DNA from: Psychrobacter sp. P11G3
GTDB lineage: Bacteria > Pseudomonadota > Gammaproteobacteria > Pseudomonadales > Moraxellaceae
Assembly: GCF_001435845.1 (NCBI RefSeq)
Contig: NZ_CM003596.1
Coordinates: 2,403,298-2,467,297 of the forward strand
Length of the DNA: 64,000 nt
Direction of reading: 5' to 3'
The position numbers were made by a program, and so were the translations under genes. Under the pieces are notes generated by a model. The model was given only the letters and a program-made list of their open reading frames with translations, was not told the origin of the DNA and did not search any database. Shown piece after piece: positions 35,210 through 44,095 of the stretch; positions within the stretch are counted from its first letter, which is position 1, and each line of letters starts with the position of its first letter.

Positions 35210-35941
35210 ATGACGGGCTTACATCAGCGTTTCAACAAAACTTTGTTTTCAACCATGACGGTAGCAATGCTAGTGATTGCGACTGGCTGCTCATCGCCGC
35301 AGACTGATCCAAGTAAAACAACCATACCGACAGATTCAGACCAATGGCAAAAAAAGCTAGGGCAAACTTTTGAGCAATTGTCTGAGGCCGATCAACAAGT
35401 ACTCAGCCGATATATGCTGCGCATGAAATTGAGCGATGCCTATGAATCAGGAGCCATGCCGCGCACCACTATCAAGCAAGCGCTAATACAACAGCGTGAA
35501 TACGAGCGTCTGCATCCAAACAACCCAACGGGCAAGAAAAGTCCTATCGTCAAAGGTCAGGCGACTAATGCTACCGCACAGATGTATCCTGTCGCCCTGC
35601 TCCCTGTGAAAACAAGTGATAGCGATAGCTTAAATCAAGTCAAAATGCAGTTTATGCTATCCAATCATGGCAAAGGCACGATAAAGAGTTTTAAAGGGAC
35701 GCTGACTATGAAGGATGCCAACCTGACAAAGGGCAAAAACTTTAATGTGCCATTGACAACGTTTGATCCACCTATCGCACCAGAACAGTCTGGCAAAATC
35801 ATTATTGAAAGCAGCATTGAGGATATCAATGTCATGCGCGCTATCAAAAATGCTAGTGGCATCACTATCGAGATTAATAAAGGTACGCTTACCTTAATAG
35901 ATGATCAGACAATCGAATTTGAAAATTCGTTAGTGAAGTAG
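35210..35941 (+). CDS. Lipoprotein of unknown function
   Basis: 243 residues. A signal peptide ends in a lipobox (IATGC, Cys at about residue 27), followed by a low-complexity linker. A helical segment (residues 45-100) comes next, then a beta-rich domain (about 125-243) with phrases MQFMLSNHGKGTIKSFKGTL and IIESSIEDINVMRAI that suggest an immunoglobulin-like fold. A strong SD (AAGGAGGGG) precedes the ATG. It is monocistronic, with a terminator 70 bp downstream. I do not recognise the family. Confidence 0.75.
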   Translation: MTGLHQRFNKTLFSTMTVAMLVIATGCSSPQTDPSKTTIPTDSDQWQKKLGQTFEQLSEADQQVLSRYMLRMKLSDAYESGAMPRTTIKQALIQQREYERLHPNNPTGKKSPIVKGQATNATAQMYPVALLPVKTSDSDSLNQVKMQFMLSNHGKGTIKSFKGTLTMKDANLTKGKNFNVPLTTFDPPIAPEQSGKIIIESSIEDINVMRAIKNASGITIEINKGTLTLIDDQTIEFENSLVK

Positions 35942-36010
35942 CTGTATAACCTACTATTGAGGATTTTATAGAAGTAGAAGGTACTAATTAATACTTTTAT
36001 CAATACCATA

Positions 36011-36046
36011 AAAAAAAGCCCTAATCATTGCTGATTGGGGCTTTTT
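36011..36046. terminator. Bidirectional terminator between the lipoprotein gene and tRNA-Ser
   Basis: AAAAAAGCCC(T)AATCA pairs with TGATT(G)GGGCTTTTT around a 4-nt loop. T-runs occur on both strands, so it can serve the plus-strand lipoprotein gene and the minus-strand tRNA-Ser. Confidence 0.9.
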
Positions 36047-36052
36047 CGAATT

Positions 36053-36143
36053 TGGCGGAGACGGAGAGATTCGAACTCTCGAAGGGCTATTAACCCTTGT
36101 CGGTTTTCAAGACCGGTGCATTCAACCGCTCTGCCACGTCTCC
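36053..36143 (-). tRNA. tRNA-Ser (anticodon TGA)
   Basis: 91-nt class II tRNA with encoded CCA. On the minus strand it begins GGAGACGTGGCAGAGCGG, has the anticodon loop CTTGAAA (anticodon TGA), a long variable arm (AGGGTTAATAGCCCT region), a GAGTTCGAATCTC T-arm, and ends in CGTCTCCGCCA. Confidence 0.97.
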
Positions 36144-36235
36144 ATTGGTGCATCATTATATAGATATCATTTTATAATGCAAGCCCCTAAACTAAAAAAA
36201 TTCAATTAATTTTCGAATACTTGTAAATTGGTGCA

Positions 36236-37396
36236 TTATCGTTTGCTTGAGGCCAGATGTAAGCACATATCGAGCAACCTATTGGCATAACCCCATTCAT
36301 TATCATACCATGCAAAAACCTTATATTGACCACCCACTTGCATAAGCTGCTGACCATCAATGATTAGCGACTCAGTCTGATGGATAAAATCACTAGATAC
36401 CAGTGGCTCATCGGTATAAGTCATGATGTCATGCAAATGCGCCTGACTGGCAGATTTAAGTACTTCTCGTACTGTCTCGACATCGACATCTGGCGTATCA
36501 AACACAAAGGTGACATCAATCGCAGCCACGTCGATAGTGGGCACTCGTATCGAATGCCCATTTATCTTGCCGACCATGGCTGGTAGCACCCGCTCTGTGG
36601 CAGCGATACTACTGGATGTCGTTGGGATAATATTATAGCCAGAAGCGCGCGCCCGTCTTGGATCTCGATGTGCTTGATCAAGCACTGTTTGATCGGCAGT
36701 GACTGCATGAATCTCTGTCATCATGGCGGACTGCACACCGAACGCCTTATCTAGCGTATCAATCAACGGTACCAATGCCTGCGTGGTACAAGAAACACTA
36801 GAAATAATCGGTAGCTCAAGCGTGAGCGCATCGGTATTCACGCCCATGACGATACAGGCATCCACATCGTCAAATGGCGCGGCACCGATGATTACTTGTT
36901 GCGCGCCAGCATCGATATGTAGCGTCGCCTGCTCATACGAGCGAAAATGCCCAGTACATTCTAGTACTACATCGACACCCAGCGCCTGCCAAGGTAAATT
37001 TTTGGGGTCAGGCTCTGATAGCATATTGATGCAATAAGTCAGATTGTTTTTGGTCAGACAGAGTTCGGTCTTGCTCCTATCACCTGATTCACTCTCTACA
37101 ATCTCGGCATTTACCCCTAATCGACTGAGGCGACCATGGGTGCTATCAAACTTGAGTAAATGCAATAAGATATCGGCTGGTGCTAAGTCATTAATTGCCA
37201 CCACATGAATCGCACGGCCTAACACTTCAAAGCGCTCTAGCAAAGCGCGAAGTACATTGCGCCCTATACGCCCAAAGCCATTGATAGCGACTCTCAGTGG
37301 CTGTGTGTGCTCACCAGTAGTACGGAACGTCGCCGCTATCGGGTCAGAGGTCAATTGATAAGTAGCGCTCGAAAAATCAGGCATAACATCGGACAT
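36236..37396 (-). CDS. GAPDH / erythrose-4-phosphate dehydrogenase-like enzyme with variant active site
   Basis: 386 residues of the GAPDH superfamily. The Rossmann motif INGFGRIGR begins near residue 38 after a ~34-residue N-terminal extension. Catalytic Cys203 and His230 (EIHAVTADQ) are present, as are the phosphate-site phrase RRARASGYNIIPTTSSS and WYDNEWGY near the C-terminus. The active-site signature is SVSCTTQALVP rather than the usual ASCTTNCLAP: the Asn after CTT is Gln206 and the following Cys is Ala. It stands alone, not next to pgk or fba, but the window also has transketolase. It could be Epd-like, GapB-like or a specialised paralogue. Confidence 0.8.
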   Translation of the reverse strand: MSDVMPDFSSATYQLTSDPIAATFRTTGEHTQPLRVAINGFGRIGRNVLRALLERFEVLGRAIHVVAINDLAPADILLHLLKFDSTHGRLSRLGVNAEIVESESGDRSKTELCLTKNNLTYCINMLSEPDPKNLPWQALGVDVVLECTGHFRSYEQATLHIDAGAQQVIIGAAPFDDVDACIVMGVNTDALTLELPIISSVSCTTQALVPLIDTLDKAFGVQSAMMTEIHAVTADQTVLDQAHRDPRRARASGYNIIPTTSSSIAATERVLPAMVGKINGHSIRVPTIDVAAIDVTFVFDTPDVDVETVREVLKSASQAHLHDIMTYTDEPLVSSDFIHQTESLIIDGQQLMQVGGQYKVFAWYDNEWGYANRLLDMCLHLASSKR

Positions 37397-37543
37397 AAAG
37401 GGTATCGCTATAAATGGGGGTAAAAACTGAGCGTTATCACGTTGAGTGCGCTAATGATTGCTAAATACTAAGAAATAGCAAAGATAAAGCCTATAAAACT
37501 AACGGTAATAAAGTTGTAGGCAATAAAATTATACGCAGCAAAA

Positions 37544-39481
37544 CTATGGGGTGATAAAAATCAATGCGAGGCGAATGGTATTGTAGTCAATGCTTTGCTT
37601 AAGATGATCATATATCGGACGCAGCTTGATGCTACCGTCATCATTGAAGTCATTTGGATTATTAGCGACTTTAATAACGACATAGGCATTGCCAACGGCT
37701 GTCATTACCTCATCATCTGGACGCAGATGATCGCAGGCAAGACTTGGATCTTGTGATTTTAGGTCAGCAATATGACGCATGATAGTCGACTGTGACAACT
37801 GACGCGCTTGTGATATCTCCGCAATGGTCAAACTCTCTTCTAACAACACTCTGGTCGCAAGTAGGGTACTGTCTGATTTATCAGAGACCTGATTGCCAAG
37901 TTTCTGTTTTTTATCGATTTTTGCTTGCTGTTGTTCGCGTCGCTTCTTTTGTAGGGTGGCGTAAGCATCGATTACCGACTTGCTCAATGTCCCACCTGAC
38001 TTCAGGACGAATTTTTCATGTGCCTGCTGCATGCTTTCTTCATCGAGCATCGCATAATTAGCATCCGCTTCTTCAGACAGTACTAGAAACCGCTTGTCTG
38101 CACCACGAGCCAATGGATCGAGTTGCAAGCTCATATCGTTCATACCTAGCAGCTGTAGGCCAGATAGCGACTTGAGGCGTGATAATGCCACATAACCTTG
38201 TCCCAACTCAAAAGTACGCGACAAATCGATTTCAGCCGCATCGAGGGTCATGCCTTGCGACTTATGAATGGTAATCGCCCATGCTAGGCAGAGCGGCACT
38301 TGTAAGTAACTTGCCAGCACGTCACCCGTTTCATCTTCGATAATCCACTCTTCAGGCTCAGCGATAACTTCTCGTCCTGAGTTAAGCCGCACGACAGGCA
38401 TTTTTTGGGTCGTTGGTTTCTTCGACTTTGGTTTTTCTTTATCTTTTTTAGCAGCAGACTTCTTACCTTTGGTCGTTTTTTCGCCAGTAGCATCCTCATC
38501 AACGTCATCGCTGCTATCGTCTTCGATTAACGCGTCATTACTGTCTTTATCCTCTATTTTGACAGCAGCAAACCCAATCAACTCGCCCATCGTCCCGTTA
38601 GAGACACCAAGCTCAGCATTGTTTTTGATAAACATTACCTTGGCGCCGACTTTAAGAATCAGTTCGTCTTGGGTACGCACGGTCTTTTTTAGCGTCTCAA
38701 CCAGCTTACTATCGCCTGTCGCCGTCGCCTCAAAACGCATCATCTCGCCATCTAAAGACGCCAGCTCTTTGTCATTGATTTTATTGACGTTGAGATTGTG
38801 GGTATACAGACGCGTACGTTTGATATCGACGCTTTGGTCATAAGTTGCTTCTAAAGCGGCAATCGCTTCAAAAGTCACTTCCTGACGACGAATTTGGTTA
38901 AGAATATCGTCTAAATCGAGACCGCCATTGGCTGCATCGCTGACTTGACGATGCTGCTCAGACAAGTAGCAAATATGAAATTTGGCATCGAGCCACGCTT
39001 CAGACATAAAGGCGAATTTTTCACGATTCGTCTCACCTTTACTGCCAATCGGCGGTAACTGAAAGAAGTCTCCTGCGACTACGACCTGAATACCACCAAA
39101 TGCTTTGTCATTTTTGCGAATATGCTTGAGCACTTGGCTGACCAAGTTAAGCTGCTTGGCATGTAGCATTGATATCTCGTCAATGACCAAGACCGCTGTA
39201 TCCTTCAACCTGTCTGCTAAGAACTGCTTGCGTGATAAGGTAGACAAATCTCGATCAGTGAGCTCATCTTTGATACCGATGCCTGACCAACTATGAATCG
39301 TCGTGCCGTTCATATGCGTGGCGGCAATACCCGTACTGGCTGTCACCGCAACAGGGACGCGGCGAGCGCGTAAATAATCGATATATTGATTGAGAGTATA
39401 AGTCTTACCTGAACCTGCTGAGCCAGTCAAAAAGACGTTTTGACCTGTTTTTAGGATATCAAGAGCAGAAGATTGACGCAT
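37544..39481 (-). CDS. PIF1-family DNA helicase with C-terminal helix-turn-helix
   Basis: 645 residues. Walker A is GSAGSGKT at residues 20-27; Walker B is VLVIDEISML; the PIF1-type signature STGIAATHMNGTTIHSWSG and a late AITIHKSQGMTLD / YVALSRLKSL block complete the superfamily 1B helicase core. Between motifs lies a strongly acidic then Lys-rich linker (about residues 320-370) that looks like an insertion. The last ~100 residues (SLTIAEISQARQLSQSTIMRHI) form an HTH domain like that at RecQ C-termini. It probably unwinds G-quadruplex, R-loop or forked DNA, as in the family. The ATG at 39481 has GGAT upstream. Confidence 0.87.
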   Translation of the reverse strand: MRQSSALDILKTGQNVFLTGSAGSGKTYTLNQYIDYLRARRVPVAVTASTGIAATHMNGTTIHSWSGIGIKDELTDRDLSTLSRKQFLADRLKDTAVLVIDEISMLHAKQLNLVSQVLKHIRKNDKAFGGIQVVVAGDFFQLPPIGSKGETNREKFAFMSEAWLDAKFHICYLSEQHRQVSDAANGGLDLDDILNQIRRQEVTFEAIAALEATYDQSVDIKRTRLYTHNLNVNKINDKELASLDGEMMRFEATATGDSKLVETLKKTVRTQDELILKVGAKVMFIKNNAELGVSNGTMGELIGFAAVKIEDKDSNDALIEDDSSDDVDEDATGEKTTKGKKSAAKKDKEKPKSKKPTTQKMPVVRLNSGREVIAEPEEWIIEDETGDVLASYLQVPLCLAWAITIHKSQGMTLDAAEIDLSRTFELGQGYVALSRLKSLSGLQLLGMNDMSLQLDPLARGADKRFLVLSEEADANYAMLDEESMQQAHEKFVLKSGGTLSKSVIDAYATLQKKRREQQQAKIDKKQKLGNQVSDKSDSTLLATRVLLEESLTIAEISQARQLSQSTIMRHIADLKSQDPSLACDHLRPDDEVMTAVGNAYVVIKVANNPNDFNDDGSIKLRPIYDHLKQSIDYNTIRLALIFITP

Positions 39482-39807
39482 AGATCCAAACCAACCAATA
39501 TTATGAAGAAGAAATAGTACAAAAAGAAAGCCACCATGATTAATTCAGTAACCATAGCAAGCCAAAGTAGATGTTCCCAATTATAACAGCTGCATACCGT
39601 TTGCGAACCATTTTAACCGACTCATATCACATAACTTAAAGTTATACGATACAAAATATATCATTATAAAAAGTCATTATCGTTCTGCTAAAAAGCTCAG
39701 TACGATAGGATGATAACTTGGTTAGGAAGACCAAGAATGTATTTTTAAATGGTCATACGTAAGTAACCATATTTTAAATAACCATAATACACAACAAGGA
39801 GTGGTTA
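39482..39807. other. Divergent promoter region between the helicase and aldehyde dehydrogenase genes
   Basis: No gene. It holds a 15-bp palindrome, ATAACTTAAAGTTAT, at 39631-39645, and an AT-rich stretch likely to contain the dehydrogenase promoter. A near copy of the palindrome (ATAATTTAAAGTTAT) occurs at 43931-43945 before the ABC importer. Confidence 0.55.
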
Positions 39808-41334
39808 ATGTTATACGCTTATCCCAATACTGAAAACAGTCCTGTCCAATTCCGCGAAAAATACGATAACTTTATTAATGGTGAGTGGACCCCTCCTGTC
39901 GATGGCGAGTACTTTGACAACCCAAGTCCTATCGATGGTAAAACCATTTGCCAAGTCGCCCGTTCAAAAGAAGCAGATATCGAAAAAGCCCTAGATGCCG
40001 CGCATGCTGCCAAAGACGCTTGGGGCAAAACCAGCGTCGCTGAACGTGCCAACTTACTATTAAAAATCGCAGATAGCATGGAAGCCAATCTAGAAGCGAT
40101 CGCTATTGCTGAATGCTACGAAAACGGCAAGCCTGTACGCGAAACCTTAATGGCAGATATTCCGCTAGCCATCGATCAATTCCGTTATTTCGCCAGTGCC
40201 ATCCGCGCCCAAGAAGGCGGTATCAGTCAAATTGATGAAGACACCGTTGCTTATCATTTCCATGAGCCGCTAGGCGTTGTCGGACAGATTATCCCATGGA
40301 ACTTCCCTATTCTAATGGCAGTATGGAAAATCGCCCCGGCTCTAGCCGCTGGTAACTGTATCGTTATGAAGCCTGCTGAGCAAACGCCTGCCTCTATACT
40401 ATACATGTTAGAAGCGATCGGTATCGCTGACATCTTACCTAAAGGCGTGTTAAACATCGTCAATGGCTTTGGTGTCGAAGCTGGTAAACCACTTGCCTCA
40501 AACCCTCGTATCAACAAAGTTGCCTTCACTGGTGAGACCACAACCGGTCGCCTCATCATGCAGTACGCCAGTGAAAACATCATTCCAGTGACGCTAGAGC
40601 TTGGCGGCAAAAGTCCAAATATCTTCTTTGCCGATGTCATGGACGAAGACGATGATTTCTTGGACAAAGCGGTTGAAGGTCTAGTCATGTTTGCCCTAAA
40701 CCAAGGTGAAGTCTGTACCTGCCCATCACGTGCGCTCGTACACGAAAGCATCTATGATGAATTTATCAAGCGCTGTATCGCTCGTGTCGAAGCCATCAAA
40801 ATGGGCAATCCATTAGACACGGATACCATGATTGGTGCGCAAGCCAGCTCAGATCAATTAGAGAAAATTCTATCTTATCTTGATATCGGTAAAAAAGAAG
40901 GCGCAAAAGTCCTAGTCGGTGGCGAGCAAGCCAAACACGATGGCGACCTAGCAGACGGCTACTACGTTAAGCCAACTATCTTTGAAGGTACCAACGATAT
41001 GCGCGTGTTCCAAGAAGAGATCTTTGGACCTGTGCTCGCGGTTACTACTTTTAAAGACGACGAAGAAGCCATGCAAATTGCCAATGACACATTATATGGT
41101 CTAGGCGCTGGCGTGTGGACACGTAGCGTACATAAGGCATATCGCTTTGGCCGCGGTATCCAAGCAGGCCGCGTATGGACCAACTGCTATCATCTATATC
41201 CATCACATGCGGCATTCGGTGGCTATAAGCAATCAGGTATCGGCCGCGAAAACCATCTGATGATGCTCGATCATTATCAGCAAACCAAAAACATGCTGGT
41301 GTCGTACAGCCCTAAAAAAATGGGTTTCTTCTAA
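39808..41334 (+). CDS. exaC: NAD+-dependent (acet)aldehyde dehydrogenase, ExaC/AldB type
   Basis: 508 residues. The N-terminus ([13 protein letters not shown]) and extended [19 protein letters not shown]-like C-terminus match the ExaC/AldB acetaldehyde dehydrogenase branch. Catalytic Glu is in LELGGKSPN and the nucleophile Cys in [11 protein letters not shown], with the second Cys two residues later that is characteristic of this branch. AAGGAG lies 7-8 nt before the ATG. The DUF779 gene that usually accompanies this enzyme follows 156 bp later, then a GMC alcohol dehydrogenase. Together they would take an alcohol through aldehyde to acid. Confidence 0.9.
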   Translation: MLYAYPNTENSPVQFREKYDNFINGEWTPPVDGEYFDNPSPIDGKTICQVARSKEADIEKALDAAHAAKDAWGKTSVAERANLLLKIADSMEANLEAIAIAECYENGKPVRETLMADIPLAIDQFRYFASAIRAQEGGISQIDEDTVAYHFHEPLGVVGQIIPWNFPILMAVWKIAPALAAGNCIVMKPAEQTPASILYMLEAIGIADILPKGVLNIVNGFGVEAGKPLASNPRINKVAFTGETTTGRLIMQYASENIIPVTLELGGKSPNIFFADVMDEDDDFLDKAVEGLVMFALNQGEVCTCPSRALVHESIYDEFIKRCIARVEAIKMGNPLDTDTMIGAQASSDQLEKILSYLDIGKKEGAKVLVGGEQAKHDGDLADGYYVKPTIFEGTNDMRVFQEEIFGPVLAVTTFKDDEEAMQIANDTLYGLGAGVWTRSVHKAYRFGRGIQAGRVWTNCYHLYPSHAAFGGYKQSGIGRENHLMMLDHYQQTKNMLVSYSPKKMGFF

Positions 41335-41490
41335 TCTAACCTGTGAACGCATGACAGTACTTAGAAAACAAATGCAATCTGTCGCAAGATAGGTTGCATT
41401 TTCACTTTAAGAAGTCGTAAAAAGCCATGTTTTGAATAATAGCTTTTTAGAATAGTATGTTTTTCGACACTGATAGCATAGGAGTTGATT

Positions 41491-41817
41491 ATGAAAATTG
41501 CAGCAACAGAATCTTGTAAAGCGCTCATTGAACTATTGAAATCCAAGCACGGTGAACTAATGTTTCATCAATCAGGTGGTTGCTGCGATGGTAGCTCGCC
41601 CATGTGCTATCCATTAGGAGAGTTCAAAGTAGGTGGTCAGGATGTGCTGGTTGGTGAACTTGCTGGCTGCCCATTTTATATGGGCAAGGCACAGTACAAT
41701 TTATGGCAGCATACCGATCTCACCATTGATGTCGTCAATGGGCGCGGTGCGAGCTTTTCATTAGAAATCCCTGAAGGCAAACGCTTTATCGTACGCTCAG
41801 AAATCTGTGCGATATAA
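41491..41817 (+). CDS. DUF779 protein, partner of acetaldehyde dehydrogenase
   Basis: 108 residues. The family features GGCCDGSSPMCYP near residues 29-41 and GELAGCPFYMGKAQYNLWQHT are clear. DUF779 genes are commonly found beside exaC-type aldehyde dehydrogenases; the role is not established, though the conserved cysteines suggest metal or redox function. The ATG at 41491 is chosen because AGGAG is 6-7 nt upstream; the longer frame begins with TTG at 41485. Confidence 0.88.
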   Translation: MKIAATESCKALIELLKSKHGELMFHQSGGCCDGSSPMCYPLGEFKVGGQDVLVGELAGCPFYMGKAQYNLWQHTDLTIDVVNGRGASFSLEIPEGKRFIVRSEICAI

Positions 41818-42007
41818 GGTCGTTTGGTGCAAAACTAGGTAGCATTAATTTTAAATAATGTACCGAATATAACAGCCTTAGCTTGTCCTATGATATTGGC
41901 GCAAACAGATACCGCAGAGTCATTTTTATTTTATTATTTCAGCAAAATAATAGTTACTGTAAAGCGTACCCTATTTTAATTAGCATGGATGCTATAAGGA
42001 ATATGAA

Positions 42008-43636
42008 ATGGAATTTGACACAACATTTGACTATGTCATCGTCGGTGGTGGATCAGCAGGTTGCGTGCTCGCCAGCCGTCTCACTGAAAACCCAAATATC
42101 AGTGTCTGTTTATTAGAGTACGGCGGTGATGGCAAAGATCTAGCAGTACGTGTGCCTGCCGGACTGATTCTGATGGTTCCTGGCAAACCACTTAAATTGA
42201 ATAACTGGTGCTTTCACACCACCCCGCAAGAGCACCTTAATAACCGTAAAGGTTTTCAGCCACGTGGACAATGTCTGGGCGGCTCATCAGCTATCAATGC
42301 CATGATCTATACGCGTGGTAGTAAGCTAGATTATGAGCGCTGGGTAGAGCAAGGCTGTACTGGCTGGGGATTTGACGATGTACTTCCCTACTTTATCAAA
42401 GCTGAAAACAACGTTCGTGGTAGCGATGATCTACATGGTGATAGCGGGCCGCTGCATGTTAGCGACCTACTCAGTCCACGAGACATCTCCAAAGCATTCG
42501 TAGAAGCTGCGATTGCCAATGGCCTAGATCATAACACCGACTTTAATAGCGAAAAGCAAGACGGTACAGGATTGTATCAAGTCACTCATTTCCATGGCGA
42601 AAAACAAGGCCAACGCTGCTCTGCTGCGGCCGCCTATCTACATCCCGTACAACACCGCTCCAACCTAACTGTCATCACTCATGCGCAGGCTAACCGCGTC
42701 ATTATCGAAGACAATCAAGCGACAGGCGTCGTCTACGAAAAAGACGGTGTCGAACATACTGTCACGGCGCGTCATGAAGTCCTACTATCAGGTGGCGCGT
42801 TTGGTTCACCCAAAGTTCTGATGCTCTCAGGTATCGGCCCTGCAGAGCATTTGCAGTCTCATGGTATTGATGTGGTGGTAGATGCACCTGAAGTCGGTGG
42901 TAATTTGCAGGATCATTTAGACGTCGTCTTTGATTATGAGGTCAATACTACTGACGTCATCGGTATTGGCATGGCATCGATTTCGACATTGACCAAAAGC
43001 ATTCGGCAGTGGAGAAAAGACGGTACAGGGCTGCTGTCTACCAACTATGCAGAGGCAGGTGCGTTCTTTAGCGTCGGTGACGATCCAAAAGAGTGGCCAA
43101 ATACCCAGCTGCACTTTGTCATCTCGCGCGTGATAGAGCATGGCCGTGATCTCAGACGCGGCTTCGCTGTCTCTTGTCACAGTTGCTACTTACGGCCTGA
43201 AAGTCGAGGTACTGTCAGATTAGACTCAGCCGACCCTTCTGATGCTGTCTTGATCGATCCAAACTATCTGTCGCATCCAAAAGACGTAGAGTATATGGTA
43301 GCTGGTGCCGAGCGTACTCGAGCCATCATGCAAGAGTCCGCACTCGCTAAATACATTACTGAAGACTACCCTGCCCCTTACCTCGAAAAAGACGGCATGC
43401 TCGGCTATATCCGTAATAAGTCAGATACCATCTATCACCCAGTAGGCACTTGCCGCATGGGCTCAGATGACAGTTCTGTGGTTGATTTGGAATTGAAGGT
43501 ACGAGGTGTGAGCGGACTACGAGTCATCGATGCATCAGTGATGCCAACGCTTATTAGCGCCAATACCAATGCGCCAACTATTATGATTGCCGAAAAAATA
43601 GCCGATCTCATTAAGGCAAATCATAACCCTGTTTAA
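42008..43636 (+). CDS. GMC-family alcohol dehydrogenase (AlkJ/choline dehydrogenase-like)
   Basis: 542-residue FAD enzyme. The N-terminal motif is [19 protein letters not shown] signature 1 lies around [18 protein letters not shown] and signature 2 around [17 protein letters not shown]. The catalytic His is in YHPVGTC and Asn in [13 protein letters not shown] precedes the ATG at 42008. Unlike BetA at 29417-31117 it is placed after exaC-DUF779, so an aliphatic alcohol is a better guess than choline. Such enzymes usually donate electrons to quinone. Confidence 0.88.
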   Translation: MEFDTTFDYVIVGGGSAGCVLASRLTENPNISVCLLEYGGDGKDLAVRVPAGLILMVPGKPLKLNNWCFHTTPQEHLNNRKGFQPRGQCLGGSSAINAMIYTRGSKLDYERWVEQGCTGWGFDDVLPYFIKAENNVRGSDDLHGDSGPLHVSDLLSPRDISKAFVEAAIANGLDHNTDFNSEKQDGTGLYQVTHFHGEKQGQRCSAAAAYLHPVQHRSNLTVITHAQANRVIIEDNQATGVVYEKDGVEHTVTARHEVLLSGGAFGSPKVLMLSGIGPAEHLQSHGIDVVVDAPEVGGNLQDHLDVVFDYEVNTTDVIGIGMASISTLTKSIRQWRKDGTGLLSTNYAEAGAFFSVGDDPKEWPNTQLHFVISRVIEHGRDLRRGFAVSCHSCYLRPESRGTVRLDSADPSDAVLIDPNYLSHPKDVEYMVAGAERTRAIMQESALAKYITEDYPAPYLEKDGMLGYIRNKSDTIYHPVGTCRMGSDDSSVVDLELKVRGVSGLRVIDASVMPTLISANTNAPTIMIAEKIADLIKANHNPV

Positions 43637-44095
43637 TGCTGTATTGGGCAAACTGCTTATAGCTGATTGCTTTAAAGAGACATAACCTTATTATTTCTAA
43701 TTGTTTACAATTAGTAAAATTGTAACTGGTTAGCAATTTAAAAGTGTGTCTCTTTGCTACTTAGAGCGAATAAACATAAAGCCATAGAATTTAGTATTTA
43801 ATATCTTATTGATGCTAAATACGGCAAAACCGTGCATTTTTTATCAAAATTAGTCTATTTATAGCTTGCATTATCACAGATTAAGAGAGTATATTCGAAC
43901 GACTTATTTATATTTTTAGTTTCCATCTATATAATTTAAAGTTATAACAACCTTTAATATGTTTTATTTTGTGTATATAAAATACTGCATAGATAGATAC
44001 TTTAGAGGTCACTAAACGCTTTCTCATTGTATTCATGCTCGAGTACGAACATATGGATACATGAGTACCTACCTACCATTACATAGGATGTAATA
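43637..44095. other. AT-rich intergenic region before the ABC importer operon
   Basis: No gene. CTAATTGT (43697-43704) and ACAATTAG (43707-43714) form an 8-2-8 inverted repeat, followed by further AATTG / CAATT half-sites to about 43740, possibly a cluster of operator sites. ATAATTTAAAGTTAT at 43931-43945 resembles the palindrome before exaC. Confidence 0.55.
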
